Shown: positions 1 to 9,587, numbered from the stretch's first letter. The stretch: 64,000 nucleotides of DNA from Cognaticolwellia beringensis (GCF_002076895.1 NZ_CP020465.1:3286001-3350000), one strand, 5' to 3'. Program-made: numbers and translations. Notes: generated by a model from the letters alone, not told the origin.

Positions 1-2
1 GT

Positions 3-251
3 TATATCGGCATGATGGAAAAAATAGTGCCTGCTGATGAAGTAACGGGTAAAGCTAACAAAATCATCAATAAAAGCATGCCCATTAATATCGAGGCCGC
101 GATGGAGCAAATGGAGCAAAGCGAAAAAATTAAGCACTATTTAGGTGCGAACTTTGTCGCTGGCTTTATTGCCACTAGACGTGCTGATTATGACAATTAT
201 AAAAGTGTGATTTCCTCTTGGGAACGTCATTACTTGCTGACTACAGTTTAA
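3..251 (+). CDS. C-terminal end of glutamine synthetase family protein (gamma-glutamylputrescine synthetase type), cut by the window edge
   Basis: Only the last 82 residues are present; the reading frame is open to the left edge of the window. The end of the protein has the ISSWER-x-YL pattern and the preceding LG-x-x-F-V segment that close glutamine synthetase family proteins. Glutamine synthetase type ligases next to putrescine aminotransferases and DAO-type oxidases are usually gamma-glutamylputrescine synthetases (PuuA), which join glutamate to putrescine using ATP. The aminotransferase gene starts 11 bases downstream, so the two are very likely co-transcribed. The active site lies outside the window, so substrate choice (putrescine or another amine) rests on context alone. 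Confidence 0.8.
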   Translation, partial: YIGMMEKIVPADEVTGKANKIINKSMPINIEAAMEQMEQSEKIKHYLGANFVAGFIATRRADYDNYKSVISSWERHYLLTTV

Positions 252-262
252 GTTGAGACTTT

Positions 263-1618
263 ATGACATCAAAGATACAAGCATTAGATAACAAACATCA
301 TATTCACCCCTTTAGTGATTCGAAAGAATTGCATGAAATTAACCCTCGCGAGATAACACATGCTGAAGGTGTTTATATTTATGATGATAAAGGTAATAAA
401 TTACTTGATGCTATGGCGGGCCTATGGTGCGTTAATATTGGCTATGGCCGTCAAGAGTTAGTCGATGTTGCGACTAAGCAAATGTCAGCACTGCCTTACT
501 ACAACTTATTCTTTAAAACTACTCATGCGCCTGCTGCAAAACTAGCAGCTAAAATAGCTTCTTTAGCGCCATCTCATATGAATAAAGTATTCTTTACAGG
601 CTCTGGCTCAGAAGCAAATGATACCGTTTTTAGAATGGTGCGTCGTTATTGGGATCTAAAAGATAAGCCCACTAAAAAGCAGTTCATTAGTCGTGAAAAC
701 GCTTACCATGGCTCAACAGTTGTGGGCGCAAGCCTTGGTGGTATGGGTTATATGCATGAGCAAGGTGATTTGCCTATTGCAGGTATTTCTCACGTTGAAC
801 AGCCTTATTTTTTTAAAGATGGTGGCGATCTTACGCAAGAGGCTTTCGGTATTAAAGCAGCACAAAGTCTTGAAGCGAAAATTCTTGAGTTAGGTGAAGA
901 TAATGTTGCCGCCTTTATTGCCGAACCGTTCCAAGGTGCCGGTGGCGTTATAATTCCGCCGACCAGTTACTGGCCTGAGATCAAAAGAATTTTAGCCAAA
1001 TACGATATTTTGTTAGTGGTTGATGAAGTTATCTCTGGCTTTGGTCGCACAGGTGAATGGTTTGCCAGCCAATACTATGATTTAGAACCTGATCTTATGC
1101 CAATAGCCAAAGGATTATCATCGGGATATTTGCCAATTGGTGGTGTTATTGTTGGCGATAAAGTGGCAGAAACTCTGATCGATAAAGGCGGAGATTTTAA
1201 TCATGGCTTTACGTATTCAGGTCACCCAGTGGCTGCTGCTGTAGCGCTTAAAAATATAGAACTGTTAGAGTCTGAAGGGATTGTTGAGCGAGTGAAAAAC
1301 GAAACGGCGCCTTATCTACAAAAGCGTTGGAAAGAACTAGCTGCACATCCAATTGTGGGTGAAACACGCGGTTTAGGCATGGTTGCAGGCCTTGAGTTAG
1401 TCAGAGATAAAGATACCCATGAACGCATAGCGCCAAACAGTAAAGCAGGCGGCATATGTCGTGACTTCTCAATGGCGAATGGTTTAATCATGCGTCCTTG
1501 TGGCGATACTATGATTATTTCTCCTCCTTTAGTTATTACTAAAGCAGAAGTCGATGAATTAATGGAAAAAGCGCTTAAAGCTCTAGATGAAACGGCTAAA
1601 CATTATAATTTAATGTAG
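263..1618 (+). CDS. spuC: Class III PLP aminotransferase, putrescine--pyruvate type
   Basis: This 451-residue protein is a full-length class III (omega) aminotransferase. The PLP-ring aspartate lies in VVDEVISGFGRTG (D254) and the Schiff-base lysine in PIAKGLSSGY (K283). The N-terminal region, with a HPF-x-D start and GLWCVNIGYGR, is like the SpuC branch, which moves the amino group of putrescine or similar diamines to pyruvate and yields 4-aminobutyraldehyde and alanine. It follows the glutamine-synthetase-like gene by 11 bases and is closed by a strong hairpin terminator. Cytoplasmic enzyme. The class is certain; the exact amine (putrescine, cadaverine or another omega-amine) cannot be fixed by reading. 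Confidence 0.85.
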   Translation: MTSKIQALDNKHHIHPFSDSKELHEINPREITHAEGVYIYDDKGNKLLDAMAGLWCVNIGYGRQELVDVATKQMSALPYYNLFFKTTHAPAAKLAAKIASLAPSHMNKVFFTGSGSEANDTVFRMVRRYWDLKDKPTKKQFISRENAYHGSTVVGASLGGMGYMHEQGDLPIAGISHVEQPYFFKDGGDLTQEAFGIKAAQSLEAKILELGEDNVAAFIAEPFQGAGGVIIPPTSYWPEIKRILAKYDILLVVDEVISGFGRTGEWFASQYYDLEPDLMPIAKGLSSGYLPIGGVIVGDKVAETLIDKGGDFNHGFTYSGHPVAAAVALKNIELLESEGIVERVKNETAPYLQKRWKELAAHPIVGETRGLGMVAGLELVRDKDTHERIAPNSKAGGICRDFSMANGLIMRPCGDTMIISPPLVITKAEVDELMEKALKALDETAKHYNLM

Positions 1619-1628
1619 GTTAAAATTT

Positions 1629-1663
1629 AATTAAGCCACTGTTATAGTGGCTTAATTGTTTTT
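1629..1663 (+). terminator. Intrinsic terminator after the aminotransferase gene
   Basis: A 12-bp perfect stem (AATTAAGCCACT paired with AGTGGCTTAATT, loop GTTAT) is followed by a run of T residues. It ends the polyamine operon that enters from the left edge and separates it from the next gene. Confidence 0.85.
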
Positions 1664-1700
1664 GCCGTGTAATACCTATAACTAAAAAAAGAAGAAAATT

Positions 1701-2567
1701 ATGGCAGAGTTATCGATGAATCAAACCTTTATGAAACACTTTCACTCATGGGGCTATCAAGGCTTTAAATATCTTATTTATACTTTATTAGCGATTAATG
1801 TATATTTATTTTTTAGTGAAGAGTGGCTAGCCAGTAAAGTTATTTTTGCCTCAGGGGTTAACCTTGATACGATTATTGAAGCTTTTTCATCGACTATTGA
1901 TACCGCCGCATGGTTGGTTTTATTGCTGTTGTTTGAATTAGAAACCTCTGTTATTGATGACGAACACTTAAAGGGCAAAGTAAAATGGACCTTGCATGGC
2001 GTTCGTGCATTTTGTTATATATTTATAATCTACTCACTGTACGGTTACATGACTAAAATTGGTCTAATAGGGCAGTTTGCTCCGCATAAAATAACCGATC
2101 TTTGTACCTTAACCGGCGATTGGAAGTTTATGGAAACCCTTAACGTTTATAATGCATTTACCAAAGAAACGTGTAAAAGCTTATCAACGGTAGGTAGTGA
2201 GTTTTTCTCTCATGAAAAATACAAAATCATAGCGAATACGAAAACCCTTGCCGACGTTAAAGGGCTTGCTTGGGTTGATGTAATTAACGCTTCTGCTTGG
2301 GTCTCAGTGGTCTTGATGTTAGAAATTGATGTCCATACTCAGCTTGGAAATATATCGAGTCGATGGTGGACTAAATATAATAAATTTGTAAAAACTACCG
2401 TTTACAGTGTGTTGTTTATCGCCGCTGTTTATTGGGGGGTTACCGGTAATTTTCTTGAGTTTTGGGATGCTTTTTTATGGATTGTTGCGTTTGTATTGAT
2501 TGAAATGAATATGTTTGAATGGCAAGCTGAAGTGGCAGAGCGAAAAAACAAGCAAGTGAGTAGGTAA
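1701..2567 (+). CDS. Uncharacterised multi-spanning membrane protein
   Basis: I do not recognise this 288-residue protein. Hydrophobic stretches near residues 22-38, 69-80, 101-117, 197-209, 232-248 and 254-271 suggest about six membrane segments, with a hydrophilic loop of about 80 residues (118-196) containing three cysteines (C135, C158 and nearby). Acidic residues lie inside or at the edge of several segments (FELETSVIDDE, LMLEIDVH, IEMNMFEW), which could coordinate ions, but that is speculation. It stands alone between a terminator and a thioesterase gene, with a purine-rich leader (AAGAAGAAAATT) before the ATG. No signal peptide is evident. Confidence 0.7.
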   Translation: MAELSMNQTFMKHFHSWGYQGFKYLIYTLLAINVYLFFSEEWLASKVIFASGVNLDTIIEAFSSTIDTAAWLVLLLLFELETSVIDDEHLKGKVKWTLHGVRAFCYIFIIYSLYGYMTKIGLIGQFAPHKITDLCTLTGDWKFMETLNVYNAFTKETCKSLSTVGSEFFSHEKYKIIANTKTLADVKGLAWVDVINASAWVSVVLMLEIDVHTQLGNISSRWWTKYNKFVKTTVYSVLFIAAVYWGVTGNFLEFWDAFLWIVAFVLIEMNMFEWQAEVAERKNKQVSR

Positions 2568-2844
2568 GTCAAATTAAGAGATAATATTTAGGTAAAATCA
2601 TATAGGGGTTTGAAGCGACTCATAACGATTAAAATTATGAGTAAGCCTCTATTGTCTGTGTGATTTAATTACAGCTTCTGATTAAGCTAATTAATGTTCA
2701 CCTCAGATATAACGGAATAGTTTGCCTTATTGCAGATTAAATATTTACCATTTTCATATATGAGTATATTATTTCAAACAGGCATTAAACAATACTTTTT
2801 GCCTTGTTGCTTTTAGGTTACATTTTCAGTTATTAGGGTTAGAT

Positions 2845-3264
2845 ATGTTTTATGAAATAATAAAGCCGCGTGTCGGCGAAACGGACGCGCTTGGACACAT
2901 TAATAATACGGTAATACCACAATGGTTTGAAGGTGGAAGAAACCCAATATTTAGGCTATTTAGTCCAGAGTTTAATTTAAACCTCAGCCAATGGGGATTA
3001 ACCTTAGCAAAAAGTACTATCGAGTTTCATTTACCGCTTTTATTTGATTATGATGTTGAAATAAAAACCTATATTTCTCGCATTGGTACAAGTTCGCTAG
3101 ATGTGTATCAAGAGGCTTGGCAGAATGGAGTTAAGCATGTTTCAGGCACTGCAGTGATGGTTCACTTTGATTTTATTACTCGAGAATCACGTCCTATTTC
3201 TAATAGCTTTAAACAAAAATTACATATGCATTTTAGTAGCTCTATTTCTGAAACATATTATTAA
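2845..3264 (+). CDS. Acyl-CoA thioesterase, hot-dog fold (4HBT family)
   Basis: This 139-residue protein has the size and opening of a 4-hydroxybenzoyl-CoA thioesterase-like hot-dog enzyme. The ETDALGHINN motif supplies the probable catalytic aspartate (D14) and the usual GH-x-NN turn at the start of the hot-dog helix. Such enzymes hydrolyse acyl-CoA thioesters in the cytoplasm, working as dimers or tetramers. It converges with the LysR gene on the other strand, with about 20 bases between them. The natural acyl-CoA is unknown; housekeeping thioesterase is as likely as a role in polyamine catabolism. Confidence 0.8.
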   Translation: MFYEIIKPRVGETDALGHINNTVIPQWFEGGRNPIFRLFSPEFNLNLSQWGLTLAKSTIEFHLPLLFDYDVEIKTYISRIGTSSLDVYQEAWQNGVKHVSGTAVMVHFDFITRESRPISNSFKQKLHMHFSSSISETYY

Positions 3265-3283
3265 TTAAACATGTAAATTTGTT

Positions 3284-4201
3284 TTAAGTTTGAGCTAACT
3301 CTTCTAAATAGGCTTCTAAAATTAAGTGGCTCCTTGCGCCCTTACTCGTAATAGCTGAGAATTTGGTATTAAACTTTCTATTGTGCGGTTCAATTGCCCG
3401 TAGTTTATCTCTTGCTACCCAGCGCTGTGCAAAGTGAGTCGGTAAAAAGCCAATGAACCGCCCAGTCAATATTAGAAAGGCAATACCTTCTCGGTCAGTC
3501 GAAGTTGCTGTAGCATTAAGTGTTTTTTGTTGCTGCTTAATTTCTACAGACTGAGGGTAGCTCGGTACAACCGCGTCATATTTTATTAAAGACTTAGCAC
3601 TAATTTGATGTAAATCTTGCTGAAATAAAGGATGTTGCTCGCTGCAATAAAGCAGGGACTCTTCTTTATACAAAGGTAAGTAATTGAGTCCTGGTAATGT
3701 TCTTAATTTAGGAACAACACCAATATGTAATTGCCCATTCAAAATTGCCGATTCAATATCATTCGGCGGTATCATTCGAATATTAATAATTATTTCAGGT
3801 GCGCGATGCTTTAATGCACTTAATGCTCGTGTGATACGCATTTTTTCAATGGTGACCAGGTTATCTGTAATACCAATATTTAACTCACCAACAAGATCAG
3901 TATTTATCGCATTCATTTCAGCTCTAAAATTTTCAATACTGCCTAATAGTTGCAGTGCCGATTGATATACCTGCTCACCTTGCTCTGTAATTGAAAAACC
4001 AGAACGTCCTCTATGGCAAAGCTTCATATTTAACAATGACTCTAGTTCAGATATTGCAAGGCTTATTGCCGGTCTGCTGATGTTTAGCTCCACTTCTGCT
4101 GCAGAAAATCCACCGGATTCAATCACCACTTTATAAATTCTTAAAAGCCGAATATGAGCATCGCCTAACTGCTTGGGTAAAATGTTTTTATTCTTCTTCA
4201 T
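3284..4201 (-). CDS. LysR family transcriptional regulator
   Basis: The 305-residue protein has an N-terminal winged helix-turn-helix (about residues 15-75; FSAAEVELNISRPAISLAIS marks the recognition region) followed by a LysR-type effector domain. It is divergent from the beta-alanine aminotransferase at 4351, with about 150 bases between the starts. That is the classical layout for a LysR protein controlling the neighbouring operon and itself. By position it most likely answers to an omega-amino acid or its semialdehyde. The intergenic stretch is AT-rich and contains several T-N11-A candidates, none of which I can single out. Confidence 0.9.
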   Translation of the reverse strand: MKKNKNILPKQLGDAHIRLLRIYKVVIESGGFSAAEVELNISRPAISLAISELESLLNMKLCHRGRSGFSITEQGEQVYQSALQLLGSIENFRAEMNAINTDLVGELNIGITDNLVTIEKMRITRALSALKHRAPEIIINIRMIPPNDIESAILNGQLHIGVVPKLRTLPGLNYLPLYKEESLLYCSEQHPLFQQDLHQISAKSLIKYDAVVPSYPQSVEIKQQQKTLNATATSTDREGIAFLILTGRFIGFLPTHFAQRWVARDKLRAIEPHNRKFNTKFSAITSKGARSHLILEAYLEELAQT

Positions 4202-4350
4202 TTATATTCTGCCTGTGTAATGTTAATAGGTAAGTAAATGCTTAACTTAAGTTTTTAAAGTATAGATTTAATAACCTATTAAATCATTGATAATAAGCAC
4301 ATGCAATTAAACATACACTTTGTAAACGTTATAAAGCGTAAGGTGGGATT

Positions 4351-5703
4351 ATGAATAACAATAACAATAACAGTAAACAAGCTAGCCACGGTTTAACTCA
4401 AGATCAGTTAGACGCGCATTGGATGCCATTTACGGCAAATCGAGAATTTAAAAAAGACCCTCGAATTATTGTTTCGGCTGAAGGAAATTATTACACCGAT
4501 GCCGATGGTCGTAAAATATTTGATGGTCTCTCTGGACTCTGGACTTGTGGTGCTGGTCATAGTCGCCCTGAAATTACAGAAGCAATAAGTCATCAAGCTA
4601 AAACTTTAGACTATTCACCTGCATTTCAATTTGGTCATCCTAAATCATTTGAATTAGCTCACCGGATTACTGAGCTGATGCCTGAAGGCCTCAATCGTGT
4701 GTTTTTTACCGGTTCGGGTTCTGAATCTGTTGAAACAGCGCTGAAAATAGCCCGTGGTTATTGGCGTAAAAAAGGCATGGCGAGTAAAACCCGTTTTATT
4801 GGTCGTGCAAAGGGCTATCACGGAGTTAATTTTGGCGGTATTAGTGTCGGTGGTATTGGCCCCAATCGAGCAATTTACGGCCAAGGTATTGAAGCGTCGC
4901 ATTTGTCGCATACTATGTTACCAGAAAATAAATTTAGCCAAGGTATGCCAGAAGCGGGTGCTGATTTAGCGAATGAATTAGAAGAAATGATCGCGGTATA
5001 TGACGCGTCAAATGTCGCTGCTGTTATTGTTGAGCCTTTAGCGGGTTCTGCTGGCGTAATTCCGCCGCCTAAAGGTTACTTAAAACGTTTAAGAGATATC
5101 TGTACAAAGCATAATATTTTATTGATTTTTGACGAGGTGATCACCGCGTTCGGTCGTATGGGGTCAAATACTGGTGCCGCTGAATTTGATGTGACACCCG
5201 ATATTATGACTGTGGCGAAACAATTAACGAATGGTGTTATCCCTATGGGGGCCGTTATTGCGAAGCAAGAAATTTACGATGCATTTATGGAAACCGGCGG
5301 GCCTGAGTACATGCTTGAGCTACCTCACGGCTATACTTATTCAGCACACCCTGTTGCCTGCGCGGCGGCACTGGCTTCTTTAGATATTTTAGCTCAGGAA
5401 AATTTGCCTGAAAGAGTGAAGTCTATTGCGCCTTATTTTCAAGAAGTCTTGCATAGCTTGAAAAGTTGCAAGCATGTGGTCGATATTCGTAACTATGGTT
5501 TAGCTGGCGGTATTAGCATTGCTCACGCGCCAGGTGAACCAGCAAAACGACCACATCAAATAGCGATGAAAATGTGGCAAAAAGGCTTTTATGTCCGTTA
5601 CGGTGGCGACACCATTCAGCTTGGTTTACCGTTTACTTCAACCTTGCCAGAGATAAGCAGCCTAATGAACGCACTTGGCGAAACCCTAAACGAAATTGAC
5701 TAA
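4351..5703 (+). CDS. Beta-alanine (omega-amino acid)--pyruvate aminotransferase
   Basis: The 450-residue class III aminotransferase has the PLP aspartate in LIFDEVITAFGRMG (D261) and the Schiff-base lysine in TVAKQLTNGVIPMG (K290). The N-terminal LDAHWMPFTANREFKKDPR pattern is characteristic of omega-amino acid:pyruvate aminotransferases. These convert beta-alanine plus pyruvate to malonate semialdehyde plus alanine. The next gene encodes a methylmalonate/malonate-semialdehyde dehydrogenase that would take that product to acetyl-CoA, which supports the assignment. It is divergent from a LysR regulator. The start at 4351 is preceded by a GGTGGG sequence that can serve as a ribosome-binding site. 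Confidence 0.87.
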   Translation: MNNNNNNSKQASHGLTQDQLDAHWMPFTANREFKKDPRIIVSAEGNYYTDADGRKIFDGLSGLWTCGAGHSRPEITEAISHQAKTLDYSPAFQFGHPKSFELAHRITELMPEGLNRVFFTGSGSESVETALKIARGYWRKKGMASKTRFIGRAKGYHGVNFGGISVGGIGPNRAIYGQGIEASHLSHTMLPENKFSQGMPEAGADLANELEEMIAVYDASNVAAVIVEPLAGSAGVIPPPKGYLKRLRDICTKHNILLIFDEVITAFGRMGSNTGAAEFDVTPDIMTVAKQLTNGVIPMGAVIAKQEIYDAFMETGGPEYMLELPHGYTYSAHPVACAAALASLDILAQENLPERVKSIAPYFQEVLHSLKSCKHVVDIRNYGLAGGISIAHAPGEPAKRPHQIAMKMWQKGFYVRYGGDTIQLGLPFTSTLPEISSLMNALGETLNEID

Positions 5704-5807
5704 TCTGTATTGATTACCATTTTATAATCACAGGTTTTATTAACACCGTTTTTATTTTCAGACATTTTACTTCACAGTAAGTGAACTACAGCATTAAAGG
5801 AAAAAAG

Positions 5808-7298
5808 ATGACAACTATCGGCCACCTAATTAACGGCGAAATATACAATGATAATAATCGCACGCAAGATGTTTTTAACCCTGCAACGGGTAAAGCAGAA
5901 AAAAAAGTATCACTTGCCTCAAAAGCAACCGTTGAAAAAGCGATTGCCGCTGCACAAGAAGCTTATCCAGCTTGGCGAAATACCCCTGCGATTAAACGTG
6001 CCCGTGTTATGTTTAAATTTAAAGAGTTATTAGAGCAAAACGCTGACAAAATTTGCCAATTAATTGGCCAAGAGCATGGCAAAATATCGCATGATGCGGC
6101 TGGTGAATTACAACGAGGTATTGAAAATGTTGAATTTGCTTGTGGTGCGCCAGAATTATTAAAAGGTGAACACAGCAAGAATGTTGGACCCAACATTGAT
6201 TCTTGGAGTGAATTTCAACCACTGGGTGTTGTGGCGGGTATTACTCCGTTTAACTTCCCTGCGATGGTCCCTATGTGGATGTTCCCGCTGGCGATAGTTT
6301 GTGGGAATACTTTTATATTGAAGCCGTCTGAACGTGATCCAAGCTCAACGTTATACATTGCTTCTCTATTAAAAGAAGCTGGTTTACCTGATGGCGTAAT
6401 GAATGTTATCAACGGAGATAAAGAAGCCGTTGATACCTTATTAACCGATCAACGCGTTAAAGCGGTGAGCTTTGTCGGTTCAACGCCGATTGCCGAATAT
6501 ATATATGCAACCGCCAGTGCTAATGGTAAACGTTGTCAAGCATTAGGCGGGGCTAAAAATCACGCTATTGTTATGCCAGATGCAGATATGGATAATGCGG
6601 TAAATCAATTAGTTGGCGCAGCATTTGGTTCTTCAGGAGAGCGTTGTATGGCCTTGTCGGTGGCGGTAGCTGTTGGCGATGAAGCAGGTGATGCATTAGT
6701 AGAAAAAATGCAACAAGCCATGCAGAGCTTAAGTGTTGGTGAATACTCAAACGCGAATAATGATTTTGGCCCTGTGATCACGCAAGCGCACCAGGATAAA
6801 GTGGTTGGTTATATCTCAAGTGCTGCTGAGCAAGGTGCAACGCTAGTTGTCGATGGCCGTAATCCAAAGGTTGAAGGTTATGAAGATGGCTTTTTTGTTG
6901 GAGCAACGTTAATTGATAACGTTACGGCCAGCATGGACAGCTACAAAGCGGAAATTTTTGGTCCAGTACTACAAGTTATTAGAGTTAAAACTATGGAAGA
7001 AGCCATGCAACTGATCAACGATCATGAATATGGTAATGGCACTTGTATCTTCACCCGCGATGGCGAGGCGGCTCGCTATTTCTCTGATCATATTGAAGTC
7101 GGTATGGTGGGCATTAATGTGCCATTACCTGTTCCAGTTGCTTACCATAGTTTTGGTGGCTGGAAGCGCAGCCTATTCGGTGATTTACATGCCTACGGCC
7201 CAGATGGCGTAAGATTTTACACAAAACGTAAAACTATCACACAGCGATGGCCGTCAAGTGGTGTGCGTGAAGGCGTAAGTTTTGCTTTTCCGAGCTAA
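5808..7298 (+). CDS. mmsA: CoA-acylating methylmalonate/malonate-semialdehyde dehydrogenase
   Basis: The protein is 496 residues from the ATG at 5808; an upstream GTG at 5781 is open, but only 5808 has a well-spaced AAAGG. The nucleophilic cysteine is C280 in SGERCMALS. The usual general-base motif LELGGK of hydrolytic aldehyde dehydrogenases is replaced by ALGGAKNH, as in CoA-dependent MmsA enzymes. MmsA oxidises malonate or methylmalonate semialdehyde with NAD and CoA, releasing CO2 and acetyl- or propionyl-CoA. With the aminotransferase just upstream it forms a beta-alanine to acetyl-CoA pair. The gap of about 105 bases shows no terminator, so one operon is likely. Confidence 0.9.
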   Translation: MTTIGHLINGEIYNDNNRTQDVFNPATGKAEKKVSLASKATVEKAIAAAQEAYPAWRNTPAIKRARVMFKFKELLEQNADKICQLIGQEHGKISHDAAGELQRGIENVEFACGAPELLKGEHSKNVGPNIDSWSEFQPLGVVAGITPFNFPAMVPMWMFPLAIVCGNTFILKPSERDPSSTLYIASLLKEAGLPDGVMNVINGDKEAVDTLLTDQRVKAVSFVGSTPIAEYIYATASANGKRCQALGGAKNHAIVMPDADMDNAVNQLVGAAFGSSGERCMALSVAVAVGDEAGDALVEKMQQAMQSLSVGEYSNANNDFGPVITQAHQDKVVGYISSAAEQGATLVVDGRNPKVEGYEDGFFVGATLIDNVTASMDSYKAEIFGPVLQVIRVKTMEEAMQLINDHEYGNGTCIFTRDGEAARYFSDHIEVGMVGINVPLPVPVAYHSFGGWKRSLFGDLHAYGPDGVRFYTKRKTITQRWPSSGVREGVSFAFPS

Positions 7299-7332
7299 AT
7301 TTAATATTCGATAAATATAACGAGCACCAGAT

Positions 7333-8028
7333 ATGACCTTAGAACACACTATTATTCGCCTATCTGTTAATCCTGAAGGGTTTACAGATAACGTCGATGA
7401 TTTAACTGCAGATATGTTTGAATCAGCCTTACCGGTTCAGCATAGTCATGACTATTTTGCAGATGATGATCTAGGGTTATATATCGGTGTTTGGGATACT
7501 ACGGATATGGTTGAAACTGCTGCGCTTTATGGTATGGACGAGTTTATGGTGCTTATAGAGGGCGCTGCAGTTATTAAGAACAATAATACCAACACCAGCG
7601 AAACAATTTTAGCAGGTGAAAGCTTTATTATTCCCAAAGGCTATGATTGCCAGTGGCTGCAAACCGGTTATTTACGTAAGTTTTATGTAATCGCCGAGAA
7701 AGCCTGTACTAAAAAAGTAAGCTTAGCTCCATCGAAAGATGGCATAGTTAGGTTTGCAGCGACAACCGCCTTGGGTAATAGCATTTATTATAAAAGTGCT
7801 GATCAGCACTTTATATCAGGGGCTTTTAAAGGCAATATCGTTGATTCGCCCATAGCGAGCAGTGTGCAACGCCGTTTTATCTATTTAAAAGCAGGTTTCG
7901 TGACCTTAATAGATAGTAATTTAACCGAATACAACTTTAAAGCAGGTGATGCTTTTCTGTTGACCGGAACACAAAAATTTTGGCGTGCTAGCGAAGAAAT
8001 AACCCATCACTATGTGGAGCTATCTTAA
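7333..8028 (+). CDS. Cupin-domain protein of the polyamine cluster
   Basis: The 231-residue protein has two cupin-like halves. The first contains DEFMVLIEGAAVI and a later GESFIIPKGYDCQW, the usual G(X)5HXH / PXG pattern in a degenerate form with few metal-ligand histidines. The second ends with KAGDAFLLTGTQKFW. It resembles EutQ/DUF861-type cupins often found beside amine-catabolism genes. It starts 34 bases after mmsA and stops two bases before the aldehyde dehydrogenase start, so it lies inside the operon. A sensing, isomerase or accessory role is possible; no reaction can be assigned from the sequence. Confidence 0.75.
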   Translation: MTLEHTIIRLSVNPEGFTDNVDDLTADMFESALPVQHSHDYFADDDLGLYIGVWDTTDMVETAALYGMDEFMVLIEGAAVIKNNNTNTSETILAGESFIIPKGYDCQWLQTGYLRKFYVIAEKACTKKVSLAPSKDGIVRFAATTALGNSIYYKSADQHFISGAFKGNIVDSPIASSVQRRFIYLKAGFVTLIDSNLTEYNFKAGDAFLLTGTQKFWRASEEITHHYVELS

Positions 8029-8030
8029 AA

Positions 8031-9587
8031 ATGAGCAGTTCAATGTCGAATTACATCAACACAATAACAAAAAAAATTCCTTTAATTGCAGAGCTCCAGA
8101 ACGGCGGTTCAATGCAAAACAAACATTTTATTAATGGTAAATTCCAAGATGCTGAGTCAGCCGAAACATTTACGGTTATTAATCCTGCCAATGAGCAAGT
8201 TATTGCTCACTTGTCTGCCGGTAATCAAGCTGACATTAATAATGCCGTAGCTGCCGCCAAAAATGCTTTTTATCAAGGCCCATGGCCAAACATGAAAGGC
8301 AGCGAAAGGGCGGTTATTTTACGTAAAATGGCCGCGATAATTACCCGTCGTTTAACTGAATTATCAGACCTAGAAGTACTCGACAACGGTAAACCTTTCC
8401 CTGAAGCAAAATGGGATATTGAAGACACCGCAGGTACTTTTGAATTTTACGCTAATCTTGCTGAGTCATTTGATGAGCAGGCAAGTAAAGAAATTAGTTT
8501 ACCTGAACCAGGCTTTACTTCAAAAGCCACCAAAGAACCCTTAGGTGTTGTTGGCGCTATTATTCCTTGGAATTTCCCAATGCTAATGGCCGCATGGAAA
8601 GTTGCCCCAGCGTTAGCGGCCGGTTGTACGGTGGTATTAAAGCCTTCAGAAGTTACGCCGTTAACTGCATTAGCCTTGGGTGAAATTGCCCAAGAAGCCG
8701 GTTTGCCAGCGGGTGTATTAAATATTGTTACGGGTTTAGGACAACCAGCCGGGCAAGCGTTAGCAGAACATCCTGATATTGATAAGCTTGCTTTTACCGG
8801 TTCAATTCCCACCGGTTCAAAAATTATGGCCTTAGCGGCCAAAGATATTAAAAATATTAGCCTTGAACTGGGTGGTAAATCACCTTTGGTTATTTTTGAA
8901 GATACTGATATTGATAAAGCGGTTGAGTGGATCATGTTTGGTATTTTTTGGAATCAAGGCCAAGTATGCTCAGCAACGTCACGTGTGCTGGTGGCAGAAG
9001 CTATTTATCCGGCACTATTAAAACGGTTAATTGAAGAAACTAAAAAAATAACTATCGGCGCTGGCGACCAAAGTGGTGTGCTACTTGGTCCGTTGGTCAA
9101 TGCCGCGCAATACGACAAAGTAAAAGCCGCTATTGCCAGAGGTGTAAAAGAGGGAGCTACTTTAGCTTACGGCGGCGTAAAACCAATTGACGTTGATAAA
9201 GGTTATTTTTTAACGCCTGCCATTTTTACTAACGTTGATAAAAATAGCTGGATTTGGCAAGAAGAAATATTCGGCCCTGTAGTCTGTATTAAAGCCTTTA
9301 AAACTGAGCAAGAAGCCATTGAGTTAGCCAATGATTCCCGATTTGGACTTGCCGCGGCTGTTATGTCGAAAGACCAAGCCCGTTGCGACCGTGTTGCTAA
9401 AGCTTTTAGAGCCGGTATTGTTTGGGTTAATTGCTCACAACCTACTTTTGTCGAAGCGCCTTGGGGCGGTTATAAACAATCAGGTATTGGCAGAGAGCTA
9501 GGTGAGTGGGGCTTTAATAATTATCTTGAAACCAAGCAAATCACCCAATTTACTAGCGATGAACCTTGGGGTTGGTACGTAAAGTAA
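8031..9587 (+). CDS. Aminoaldehyde/betaine aldehyde dehydrogenase, ALDH10-like
   Basis: The 518-residue NAD-dependent aldehyde dehydrogenase has the general-base glutamate E279 in SLELGGKSP and the nucleophile C313 in NQGQVCSATSR. The C-terminal EAPWGGYKQSGIGRELGEWG followed by EPWGWY is the signature of ALDH10-type aminoaldehyde dehydrogenases, best known from plants. In this cluster the natural role would be oxidation of 4-aminobutyraldehyde (or its gamma-glutamyl form) to GABA. An internal ATG at 8112 would give a 491-residue protein closer to the family norm; 8031 is kept because it is nearly coupled to the cupin stop. The FAD oxidase gene follows after 63 bases. Confidence 0.85.
   Translation: MSSSMSNYINTITKKIPLIAELQNGGSMQNKHFINGKFQDAESAETFTVINPANEQVIAHLSAGNQADINNAVAAAKNAFYQGPWPNMKGSERAVILRKMAAIITRRLTELSDLEVLDNGKPFPEAKWDIEDTAGTFEFYANLAESFDEQASKEISLPEPGFTSKATKEPLGVVGAIIPWNFPMLMAAWKVAPALAAGCTVVLKPSEVTPLTALALGEIAQEAGLPAGVLNIVTGLGQPAGQALAEHPDIDKLAFTGSIPTGSKIMALAAKDIKNISLELGGKSPLVIFEDTDIDKAVEWIMFGIFWNQGQVCSATSRVLVAEAIYPALLKRLIEETKKITIGAGDQSGVLLGPLVNAAQYDKVKAAIARGVKEGATLAYGGVKPIDVDKGYFLTPAIFTNVDKNSWIWQEEIFGPVVCIKAFKTEQEAIELANDSRFGLAAAVMSKDQARCDRVAKAFRAGIVWVNCSQPTFVEAPWGGYKQSGIGRELGEWGFNNYLETKQITQFTSDEPWGWYVK

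Noticed and set aside
2618..2642. ACTCATAA / TTATGAGT hairpin as a terminator of the membrane protein gene at 1701
   Set aside because: The stem is only 8 bp, AT-rich and has no T run after it.
5781..5807. GTG at 5781 as start of mmsA
   Set aside because: The ATG at 5808 has a well-spaced AAAGG and gives the usual MmsA N-terminus; the extra residues match nothing in the family.
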